Source: an uncultured Actinomycetes bacterium
GTDB taxonomy: Bacteria > Actinomycetota > Thermoleophilia > Miltoncostaeales > Miltoncostaeaceae
Reading direction: 5' to 3'
NCBI GenBank assembly: GCA_903928615.1
Contig: CAIYRJ010000309.1
Span: forward strand, 1-5,442
DNA: 5,442 bases
The translations under genes were made by a program, and so were the position numbers. Shown piece after piece: positions 1 through 5,050 of the stretch (positions are counted from its first letter, which is position 1; every line of letters begins with the position of its first letter). The notes under the pieces are model-generated. The model searched no databases. It saw only the letters and a list, made by a program, of their open reading frames with translations, and was not told the origin of the DNA.

Positions 1-632
1 CTGATGGCGATGCCCAGGCTGCCCGACGAGTCCGGGTTCTCGGCGAGGATCGCCCGGCCCGCGTTGGTCTGATCCGACGGGCTCGCGATGCAGGTGCCGC
101 CCCAGGTCTCCATCATCAGGCGGCGGTAGGGCTTGGAGTCGTATGACACCCGCACCATGAACACCTCGCACTCCAGGCCGAAGTGCTGGCAGGCGAACGA
201 CAGCGACGAGCCCCACTGCCCCGCACCGGTCTCGGTGCTGAGCTTCCGCACGCCGGCCTGCTTGTTGTAGAAGGCCTGCGGCACGGAGGTGTTGGGCTTG
301 TGGCTGCCCGCGGGCGAGACGCCCTCGTACTTGTAGAAGATCTTGCAGTTGGTGCCGAGCGCCTGCTCAAGGCCCAGGGCCCGGTAGAGCGGCGTGGGAC
401 GCCACATGGCGTAGACCTCGCGCACGGCGTCGGGAATGGGGATGTAGCGCTCGGCGGAGACCTCCTGCTCGATCAGCGCCATCGGGAAGATGGCGGCGAG
501 GGCCTCGGGGCCGATGGGCTCACCGGTTCCGGGGTTGAGCGGCGGAGGGGGCATCGACGGCAGGTCGGCCGCGATGTTGTACCAGTGGTCCGGGATCCGG
601 TCCTCGGGGAGCATGTAGCGGTGCTGTGCCAC
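1..632 (-). CDS. trpB: Tryptophan synthase beta chain, TrpB2 type (partial, C-terminus outside window)
   Basis: This is a PLP enzyme that joins indole and L-serine to make L-tryptophan in the cytoplasm. The 210 visible residues hold the PLP-lysine motif [13 protein letters not shown] (103-115, Schiff-base Lys112) and the catalytic-Glu motif [10 protein letters not shown] (132-141). They also hold the segments WYNIAADLP (17-25) and RPTPLYRA (78-85), which are typical of the TrpB2 subgroup rather than TrpB1. About half of the usual 420-450 residues is present. TrpB2 enzymes often stand apart from trpA and are thought to salvage indole or act alone; no trpA is seen here. I chose the GTG at 632 because AAAGGAG lies 7 bases upstream; the alternative ATG at codon 7 has no such site. 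The gene starts 42 bases after the secreted-protein gene on the same strand, so it may share the operon transcript or have its own promoter. The family assignment is firm; the TrpB2 subgroup is likely. Confidence 0.93.
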   Translation of the reverse strand, partial: MAQHRYMLPEDRIPDHWYNIAADLPSMPPPPLNPGTGEPIGPEALAAIFPMALIEQEVSAERYIPIPDAVREVYAMWRPTPLYRALGLEQALGTNCKIFYKYEGVSPAGSHKPNTSVPQAFYNKQAGVRKLSTETGAGQWGSSLSFACQHFGLECEVFMVRVSYDSKPYRRLMMETWGGTCIASPSDQTNAGRAILAENPDSSGSLGIAI

Positions 633-639
633 GGGGAGA

Positions 640-646
640 CTCCTTT
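640..646 (-). promoter_or_regulatory. Ribosome binding site of trpB2
   Basis: The minus strand reads AAAGGAG, with 7 bases between the final G and the GTG at 632. This is the clearest Shine-Dalgarno match at any start in the window. It fixes the GTG rather than the in-frame ATG at 614 as the start. Confidence 0.75.
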
Positions 647-674
647 GGTTCGGCAGCCCCTGAAGCCTACGCCG

Positions 675-1118
675 CTAGCGGAACCTCATGCGGAGCTCAG
701 CCGTGCGGGTGGTGGATCCCGTCGAATCGGTGGCGGTGATCGAGTACGTGAGGCGGTACTCCCCGGGGCTGTCCGAGCGGGCCACGCGCACCGGATCTGA
801 CGCGAAGTAGCGACCGGGATCGGCCGTTTGCGGGCGCGGGCGGATGGACACCAGCTTGTCGCCGTAGGGCGACCAGAAGGCGCCGGAGCGGCGCACGCGC
901 ACCACCGAGCGCCCGCCGATGCGGTAGTCGAGCCGATACGAGTAGGCCACGCCGCGCTTGAGCGGCTGCGTGGCGGGCTTCTTGCCCCCGGGCTCCATCA
1001 CCCGGAACGCCATGATGCTCAGCGTGGGCGCCGCCGAGGCGGTGCCCGATCCCATCAGGCCGCCTGCCACCAGCATGCCGCTGAGCGCCAGCGCGGCCAC
1101 GCGCCGCCGGGATGTCAC
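675..1118 (-). CDS. Small exported protein of unknown function, third gene of the two-component operon
   Basis: I do not recognise a named family. The 147-residue product begins with a Sec signal peptide: basic VTSRRR, a hydrophobic stretch at about 7-24, and a likely cut after the AxA at ASA/A (27-30). The mature part, about 117 residues, has no cysteine. It is rich in alternating hydrophobic and polar strands, for example YSYRLDYRIGG (59-69) and EYRLTYSITATDSTGS (120-135). This fits a single Ig-like beta-sandwich; that fold is my inference. The GTG at 1118 overlaps the TGA of the kinase gene (GTGA), so it is probably translated by coupling with the kinase. The reading frame stays open upstream to 1568, but that part lies inside the kinase gene and is ignored. 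The operon position suggests a periplasmic or cell-surface partner of the kinase, or a protein controlled by it. Existence and export are well supported; the role is unknown. Confidence 0.8.
   Translation of the reverse strand: MTSRRRVAALALSGMLVAGGLMGSGTASAAPTLSIMAFRVMEPGGKKPATQPLKRGVAYSYRLDYRIGGRSVVRVRRSGAFWSPYGDKLVSIRPRPQTADPGRYFASDPVRVARSDSPGEYRLTYSITATDSTGSTTRTAELRMRFR
1115..1118 (-). promoter_or_regulatory. GTGA stop/start overlap, kinase to secreted protein
   Basis: The GTG start at 1118-1116 and the kinase TGA stop at 1117-1115 share two bases. Only a weak G-rich tract (AGGGGTGG) precedes the GTG. Re-initiation by ribosomes that have just finished the kinase is therefore the likely way this gene is translated. 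Confidence 0.7.
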
Positions 1119-2437
1119 GCGTCCACCCCTGCAGCCATCGGCACCAGCACGCGGAACGTGCTGCCCTCGGCCGGGGTGCTCTGCACTTCGATGCGCGCGC
1201 CGAGGGCATCGACGAGGCCCTTGACGATCGCGAGGCCGAGGCCCGTGCCGCCGGACGCGCGATCGCGCGCGGTATCCACCCGGTACATGCGGTCGAAGAT
1301 ACGCGGCAGGTGCTCGGCGGGGATGCCCACCCCGGTGTCGGCCACCTCGAGCGCCACGTCGCCGCCGGCCTGCGCGGCGGTGATCCTCACCGTGCCGCCA
1401 GCCGGCGTGGCGCGGATCGCGTTGGTGGCCAGGTTCTGCAGGATGGTCTGCACGTGCGCCCCATTCGTCTCCGCCACGATCGGCTCCTGCCCGTCGGCGG
1501 GACCGCGCAGGAGCACGCCATTCTCCCCGGCCGTGCGCTCGAGGCGGTGGACGACGTCGCGGCAGCACTCCACGAGGTCCACCGGCTCCCGCGCGACCTC
1601 CTGGTCGAGGTCGGCCACCGTGAGCGCCTGCAGGTCGCTCACCAGCGCGCAGAGGCGGTCGGACTCCTCCTTGATCGTCTCGGCGGCCTCGCGGCGGTCC
1701 TCATCCGTGCGCGCCGCGCCATCCACCAGCGCCGATGCGAAGCCGTCGATCGAGGTGATCGGGGTGCGCAGCTCGTGCGCCACGTCGGCGAGGAACTCCC
1801 GCTGCCGGCGGTCGGTGTCGGCCAGCTGCTCGGTCATGGCGTTGAGCGAGGACGCCACGCGCGTGAGCTCACCGTCGTCAACCTCGACGCGTGCCTCGAG
1901 GTCGCCGCCGGCCTCGCGCTCGGCCTGGCCCGCCAGGGCCTGTGCCTCGCGCCGCAGGCGACGGCTGGCGAGGCCGGCGAGCCACCACGCCACGCCGCCG
2001 ATCACCAGGATGACGCCGCCCACCACCACCGGCACCACCCATTCGCCCCACACGCCGGCATCGGCCTCGCGCTCGAGGGTCACCTCGATGTCGCCCTCGG
2101 TCACCACGGCGCGCGCCTCGAGCACCTGCACCGGGTCGCTCCAGTACACCACCTCGCCGTCGCGCCGCACCACCACGCGCGTGCCGGGCAGGAACCTCTT
2201 GGCGGCCGCGATGCCGGCGTAGCCCTCGTCGCGCGCGACCGCGGCGATCTCCTCGCCCTGCTGGCGAAGCTGCTGCGTCACCTCCCGCTGCACCCGCGTG
2301 CCCACGAAGAGGCCCAGCAGGAGCTGCGTGGCCACCACGGCGATCACCAGCGCTGCCCCGATGGCCAGCGCGATGCGGCCGCGATAGGAGGCCGGGAGGA
2401 ACCGCGACCAGGGGCGCTCCCCCTGCCGCCCGCTCAC
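1115..2437 (-). CDS. Membrane sensor histidine kinase (HAMP-HisKA-HATPase_c)
   Basis: This kinase autophosphorylates on a histidine and passes the phosphate to the regulator encoded just upstream. The 440 residues run in order: a basic N-terminus; membrane segment 1 (about 22-46); an external sensor loop (about 47-132); membrane segment 2 (about 133-155); HAMP (about 155-207, with GDLEARV and SLNAMTEQL); and HisKA with the H-box DVAHELRTPI, phospho-acceptor His221. The ATPase domain follows, with N-box QNLATNAIRA (334-343), G1 DTGVGIP (367-373), F-box FDRMYR (381-386) and G2 GGTGLGLAI (396-404). Every catalytic box is intact and the length is normal for a PhoR/MprB-like kinase. The signal cannot be read from the sequence, because the roughly 86-residue sensor loop matches nothing I can name. 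The GTG at 2437 overlaps the regulator's TGA. A longer in-frame ORF reaching 2569 would run deep into the regulator gene and starts with low-complexity sequence, so I rejected it. Confidence 0.95.
   Translation of the reverse strand: MSGRQGERPWSRFLPASYRGRIALAIGAALVIAVVATQLLLGLFVGTRVQREVTQQLRQQGEEIAAVARDEGYAGIAAAKRFLPGTRVVVRRDGEVVYWSDPVQVLEARAVVTEGDIEVTLEREADAGVWGEWVVPVVVGGVILVIGGVAWWLAGLASRRLRREAQALAGQAEREAGGDLEARVEVDDGELTRVASSLNAMTEQLADTDRRQREFLADVAHELRTPITSIDGFASALVDGAARTDEDRREAAETIKEESDRLCALVSDLQALTVADLDQEVAREPVDLVECCRDVVHRLERTAGENGVLLRGPADGQEPIVAETNGAHVQTILQNLATNAIRATPAGGTVRITAAQAGGDVALEVADTGVGIPAEHLPRIFDRMYRVDTARDRASGGTGLGLAIVKGLVDALGARIEVQSTPAEGSTFRVLVPMAAGVDA
2434..2437 (-). promoter_or_regulatory. 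GTGA stop/start overlap, response regulator to kinase
   Basis: The regulator stop TGA (2436-2434) overlaps the kinase GTG start (2437-2435). No good Shine-Dalgarno sequence precedes the GTG. This supports translational coupling and a fixed ratio of the two signalling partners. Confidence 0.7.
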
Positions 2438-3120
2438 GACCCCGAGGTGTCCAGGCGGTAGCCCACCCCGCGCACGGCGACGATCGGCAGGTCCTTGCCG
2501 AGCTTGCGGCGCAGGTTGGCCACGTGCACGTCCACCGTCTTCCCACCCACGCCCGACTGGTAGCCCCACACGCGCTCGAGGAGGCGCTCGCGCGTGAACA
2601 CCACGTTCGGGTGCGCGGCCAGCTCGGCGAGCAGGTCGAACTCGAGCCGGGTGAGCTCGACGTCCTCGCCATCCAGGCTGCAGGTGCGGCTGGTGGGGTC
2701 GAGCTCCGCGCGGCCGGCACGCAGCACCGCACCCGAATCGGGCTCGCCCTGCACGCGGCGCAGCACGGCCTTCACGCGCGCCACCAGCTCGCGCGCGGAG
2801 AAGGGCTTGGTCACGTAGTCGTCGGCGCCCATCTCGAGGCCGGTCACGCGGCTGGCCTCGTCATCGCGCGCCGTGAGCATGATCACCGGAACGCCCGGGT
2901 GGTCGTCGCGGATGCGCCGGCACACCTCGAGCCCGTCCACCTCGGGGAGCATGAGGTCGAGCAGCACCAGGTCGATGCCGCCGTCGCGCATCTTCGAGAG
3001 CGCCTCGGCGCCATCGGCGGCCTCGGTCACCGTGTAGCCGCCCTCGTCGAGGTACATGCGCAGCAGCCGACGAATCGGCTTCTCGTCATCGACCACGAGG
3101 ATGTGTCCGCCAGTCGCCAT
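2434..3120 (-). CDS. OmpR/PhoB-family response regulator
   Basis: This is a cytoplasmic transcription factor switched on by phosphate from the adjacent kinase. The 228 residues form an N-terminal receiver (about 5-120) and a C-terminal winged helix (about 132-226). The receiver shows the acidic pair Asp11-Asp12, the phospho-acceptor Asp55 in VLLDLMLP, the switch residues Thr83 and Tyr102, and Lys105 in VTKPF. The DNA-binding half carries LTRLEFDLLAELAAHP, FTRERLLERVWG and a recognition helix TVDVHVANLRRKLG (195-208), then the RGVGYRL wing typical of OmpR/PhoB proteins. The length is standard. The ATG at 3120 gives the usual short lead into ILVVDDE. It has no Shine-Dalgarno site but has TACCAT 6 bases upstream, so a leaderless message is likely. 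It is the first gene of the block that continues into the kinase and the secreted protein. Its target genes are unknown; self-control is common in this family. Confidence 0.96.
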   Translation of the reverse strand: MATGGHILVVDDEKPIRRLLRMYLDEGGYTVTEAADGAEALSKMRDGGIDLVLLDLMLPEVDGLEVCRRIRDDHPGVPVIMLTARDDEASRVTGLEMGADDYVTKPFSARELVARVKAVLRRVQGEPDSGAVLRAGRAELDPTSRTCSLDGEDVELTRLEFDLLAELAAHPNVVFTRERLLERVWGYQSGVGGKTVDVHVANLRRKLGKDLPIVAVRGVGYRLDTSGS

Positions 3121-3126
3121 GCGCCG

Positions 3127-3132
3127 ATGGTA
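3127..3132 (-). promoter_or_regulatory. Candidate -10 element of a leaderless promoter for the response regulator operon
   Basis: The minus strand reads TACCAT, matching 4 of 6 bases of TATAAT, with exactly 6 bases between it and the ATG at 3120. That spacing would put the transcription start at or next to the A of the ATG. No purine-rich ribosome site is present. I see no good -35 box 16-19 bases upstream, so the call rests on the -10 and its spacing. Confidence 0.4.
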
Positions 3133-3138
3133 CCGCTG

Positions 3139-3153
3139 GATGCGGGTTGCATC
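3139..3153. repeat. Short inverted repeat in the regulator-tRNA gap (possible operator)
   Basis: GATGC (3139-3143) and GCATC (3149-3153) form a perfect 5-bp inverted repeat around 5 bases. It overlaps the proposed -35 of the tRNA promoter. It also lies 19-33 bases before the regulator ATG. Arms this short can arise by chance. Confidence 0.25.
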
Positions 3154-3175
3154 GCCGCGGACGCGCGCCTAGCGT
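3147..3175 (+). promoter_or_regulatory. Candidate promoter of tRNA-Phe
   Basis: TTGCAT (3147-3152) and TAGCGT (3170-3175) are separated by 17 bases, the ideal sigma-70 spacing. Each matches its consensus at three of six positions, and TANNNT is the usual actinobacterial -10 core. Transcription would start near 3182, giving a leader of only about 4 bases before the mature tRNA 5' end for RNase P to remove. Confidence 0.45.
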
Positions 3176-3185
3176 TCCCCGGCCG

Positions 3186-3258
3186 GGCGAGATAGCTCAG
3201 CTGGTAGAGCACACGACTGAAAATCGTGGTGTCCCCGGTTCGAGTCCGGGTCTCGCCA
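3186..3258 (+). tRNA. tRNA-Phe (anticodon GAA)
   Basis: The 73-base gene folds into a complete cloverleaf. The acceptor stem GGCGAGA/TCTCGCC has 7 perfect pairs. The D-stem is GCTC/GAGC with loop AGCTGGTA. The anticodon stem is CACGA/TCGTG with loop CTGAAAA. A 5-base variable loop follows, then the T-arm CCCGG-TTCGAGT-CCGGG. The anticodon GAA at 3219-3221 reads the phenylalanine codons UUC and UUU. The discriminator base is A (3258). The next bases are TCA, so the 3' CCA is not encoded and must be added by the nucleotidyltransferase. The tRNA stands alone, divergent from the regulator gene and convergent with the propeller gene. I saw no repeat of its 3' half and no integrase, so there is no sign that it serves as an integration site. 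Confidence 0.98.
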
Positions 3259-3262
3259 TCAC

Positions 3263-3297
3263 CGCGCGCCGCGTTCCCCCAGGGGTCGCGGCGCGCG
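3263..3297. terminator. GC-rich hairpin between convergent tRNA-Phe and propeller gene, likely bidirectional terminator
   Basis: CGCGCGCCGCG (3263-3273) pairs perfectly with CGCGGCGCGCG (3287-3297) around a 13-base loop. Part of that loop can extend the stem through CCC/GGG pairs. The hairpin begins 4 bases after the tRNA and ends 5 bases before the stop codon of the opposing gene, so it can serve both strands. Neither side has a T tract, so it is not a classic intrinsic terminator. U-less hairpins are reported as terminators in actinobacteria, and it could also protect RNA 3' ends. Confidence 0.6.
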
Positions 3298-3302
3298 TGC
3301 GT

Positions 3303-4979
3303 TCAGCGGCGCTTGGCGATACGCGGAACCGCGATGCGGCGGGTTACCGTGGTGCCCGCCGTGCCGCTGGGCGTGAACGTGGTCTTGAGCGTCACGGTCC
3401 TCTTGCCGGCGGCGAGGAGCGTCTTGACCCGTGGGGACAACACGCATCGGATCGTGCGAGCGCCTGCTGCCCCCAAGGTGATCGGCTTCGGGGTGCAGGC
3501 CCGGATCACCTTCGGCTTGCGCTTCTTGGCGAGCTCCGACTTCGCAGCCGTCCGGGCCAGCGTCACCGTGCCCACCTGGGCGATCCTGCCCGGGCCGGTG
3601 ACCGTGACGCGCGTGGAGATCACGTAGCCCTTCCTGCGCGGCTTCCCGACGCTTGCGGTCGCGGCTGGCGGAGAACTGTTCGTCAGGATGTTCGATGCAA
3701 CGGACCCGGACGCGCCGTTCAGGTTGGTGGCGACCAGCGACACGCGCATGCCCTTCCCGAGGTCCGCGGCTGTCACCTGATGCGTCGCGGCCGTCGATCC
3801 CGGAACATTCGTGCAGGTCCTCGGGTCGTCTCCATCGCAGCGCTGCCACTGATACGAGTAGCCGGTGGGCGCGTACCGCCATTGGCCGTCGCCGGTGTTG
3901 AGTACCTGACCCGATGCGACCTTGCCCGCGGCAACGGGAGCGCTGACGTTCACAGGGACGACTCCGGTGAGCACCCGCGCGAACTGGTACTGCGCCGGAC
4001 CGCGCGCGTACTGAAACCACAGGTTGCCGTCAGATCCGATGATGGGAGATGCCGTCGCCAGGGCATCCGGAACCGTCAGCGTCTGAACGGAAAGCGACTG
4101 CGTCACCCGGTAGATGACCCCGGCGTTCCCATCGGTAACCCACGCGATCCCATCCGGTGACACGGCAACGCCGGAGGGTGAACGCGACACATCGCTGGTC
4201 TCGGCGACATTGCCCCCGGGACCCATTCGCCCGATCGCATTGGACCCGGGTCCCACGTACCAGACGAACCCATCGCTCGACGATGCGATCGACTGTGGAA
4301 GCGACGGGGTGGCGAAGTCCGTGGTCGAGCCGTCCGGGCCGACCCTCCGGAGCGCAGGGGGATTGACGGCCGTCCACGCAACGCCGTCCCCCGGAGCCAG
4401 GACAGTCGTGGCCCCTAACGCCAGCGACGCGAGCGGGACCCCGTCATTGGTCATGCGGCCGATGTCGCCGCCGACCTTCCAGAACCAGAGGTTGCCGTCA
4501 GGACCGGCAATCGGCTCGTATCCCACGGCGCTCATCCCGAAGGCCGTATGGGCGCCCGTGGTCGCGTATCGCGTAGCCCGGTAGGGCCCCGTGCCGGAGA
4601 CATCCGCCGAGAGAACCCACAGGTCGCCGGCAAACGTCGTGAGGCCGCTGATCACCGCTGTCCTGAAGGGCGTCGCACCACGGCTGCTCACGTTCCCATC
4701 GAGGCCCACGCGGATGAGGCGAGAGGATGTCTGCGTGACGCCCGTGGCGCGCTTGCGCGTGGTGACCCGACGGCTGCGACTGGCGGTCCCCGGGTCGGTG
4801 GCATACGTGGCGAAGAACCAGGTGGCGCCATCGGGACCGACGGTGGGGCCCTGGGGGAACCCGCCACCGGGCGCGAGGGTGGGGAAGGGCGTCAGGTCCC
4901 CCACGGCACCGAGCGCCGGGGTACAGGCGGCGGCGAGTGCGGCAGTGAGGGTGATCACACGCAAGGGGGAATGGCGCAT
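3303..4979 (-). CDS. Exported Vgb-like beta-propeller protein with Ig-like and C-terminal beta domains
   Basis: The 558-residue product starts with a signal peptide (MRHSPLR, then a hydrophobic stretch 8-18). It is probably cut after ALG (22-24); Cys19 in LAAAC is a weak alternative lipobox. Residues about 27-338 carry propeller-blade repeats of the streptogramin-lyase (Vgb) type: VGPDGATWF (47-55), AGPDGNLWF (158-166), SSSDGFVWY (233-241), VSPDGIAWV (273-281), GSDGNLWF (315-322) and SNAIGRMGPGG (246-256). Residues about 340-432 form an Ig-like module with YSYQWQRCDGD and a probable Cys381-Cys389 bridge. Residues about 450-548 form a second beta domain with Cys495 and Cys512. The propeller has only one histidine (His144), so the histidine-dependent lyase chemistry of Vgb is unlikely; a binding or surface role is more plausible. 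The ATG at 4979 is preceded by TAGCGT rather than a good ribosome site. The gene is visibly less GC-rich than its neighbours. The architecture is secure; the ligand is unknown. Confidence 0.9.
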   Translation of the reverse strand: MRHSPLRVITLTAALAAACTPALGAVGDLTPFPTLAPGGGFPQGPTVGPDGATWFFATYATDPGTASRSRRVTTRKRATGVTQTSSRLIRVGLDGNVSSRGATPFRTAVISGLTTFAGDLWVLSADVSGTGPYRATRYATTGAHTAFGMSAVGYEPIAGPDGNLWFWKVGGDIGRMTNDGVPLASLALGATTVLAPGDGVAWTAVNPPALRRVGPDGSTTDFATPSLPQSIASSSDGFVWYVGPGSNAIGRMGPGGNVAETSDVSRSPSGVAVSPDGIAWVTDGNAGVIYRVTQSLSVQTLTVPDALATASPIIGSDGNLWFQYARGPAQYQFARVLTGVVPVNVSAPVAAGKVASGQVLNTGDGQWRYAPTGYSYQWQRCDGDDPRTCTNVPGSTAATHQVTAADLGKGMRVSLVATNLNGASGSVASNILTNSSPPAATASVGKPRRKGYVISTRVTVTGPGRIAQVGTVTLARTAAKSELAKKRKPKVIRACTPKPITLGAAGARTIRCVLSPRVKTLLAAGKRTVTLKTTFTPSGTAGTTVTRRIAVPRIAKRR

Positions 4980-5008
4980 GCGTCAACGCTACTCCGTGCC
5001 GATGACGC
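4980..5008. repeat. Inverted repeat in the divergent gap before the propeller and glycosyltransferase genes
   Basis: GCGTCA (4980-4985) and TGACGC (5003-5008) are perfect 6-bp inverted arms 17 bases apart. The first arm fills the space between the proposed -10 and the ATG of the propeller gene. A second small hairpin, CGGGG-TG-CCCCG, spans 5008-5019. Nothing else stands out in this 71-base gap. The arms are short enough to be chance. Confidence 0.2.
4986..4991 (-). promoter_or_regulatory. Candidate -10 element of a leaderless promoter for the propeller gene
   Basis: The minus strand reads TAGCGT followed by 6 bases and then the ATG at 4979. This is the same geometry as at the response regulator and the same hexamer as the proposed tRNA -10. 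The only purine tract nearby (GGAG) is 12 bases from the ATG, which is too far for a good ribosome site. No clear -35 is visible. Confidence 0.4.
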
Positions 5009-5050
5009 GGGGTGCCCCGGACCCACCTCCGTCTGCGACCATCCCTCCTG

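Noticed and set aside
116..800. ORFs in other frames across the trpB2 5' half (minus 116-370, plus 183-800)
   Set aside because: They are compositionally biased and overlap the clear TrpB2 reading frame, which is open from the window edge to the GTG at 632.
1119..1568. Upstream extension of the secreted-protein ORF
   Set aside because: It lies within the kinase ATPase domain in another frame. The GTG at 1118 gives a proper signal peptide directly.
828..2461. Two long plus-strand ORFs (828-2222 and 1112-2461) opposite the kinase and secreted-protein genes
   Set aside because: Their translations are low-complexity and rich in Arg, Ser, Ala or His, as expected from the antisense of high-GC codons. 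The minus strand carries complete, motif-perfect proteins here.
2438..2569. 44-residue N-terminal extension of the histidine kinase
   Set aside because: It would lie wholly inside the regulator gene and has Gly/Arg-rich sequence. The GTG at 2437 gives the normal basic tail before membrane segment 1 and the GTGA overlap.
2524..3195. Plus-strand ORF opposite the response regulator
   Set aside because: It has an Ala/His/Val-rich composition with no recognisable motif. It is a shadow of the regulator gene and also runs into the tRNA.
3186..3258. tRNA-Phe as a possible integration site for a mobile element
   Set aside because: No integrase, no duplicated tRNA 3' end and no element boundary is visible in the window.
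3147..4160. Plus-strand ORF running through the tRNA and opposite the propeller gene
   Set aside because: It starts in the tRNA promoter, reads through the tRNA and the hairpin, and has no family motif. The minus-strand propeller protein explains the region.
4218..4254. Inverted repeat GGGACCC / GGGTCCC
   Set aside because: Both arms encode repeated Gly-Pro-Gly turns of the propeller blades, so coding constraint explains them.
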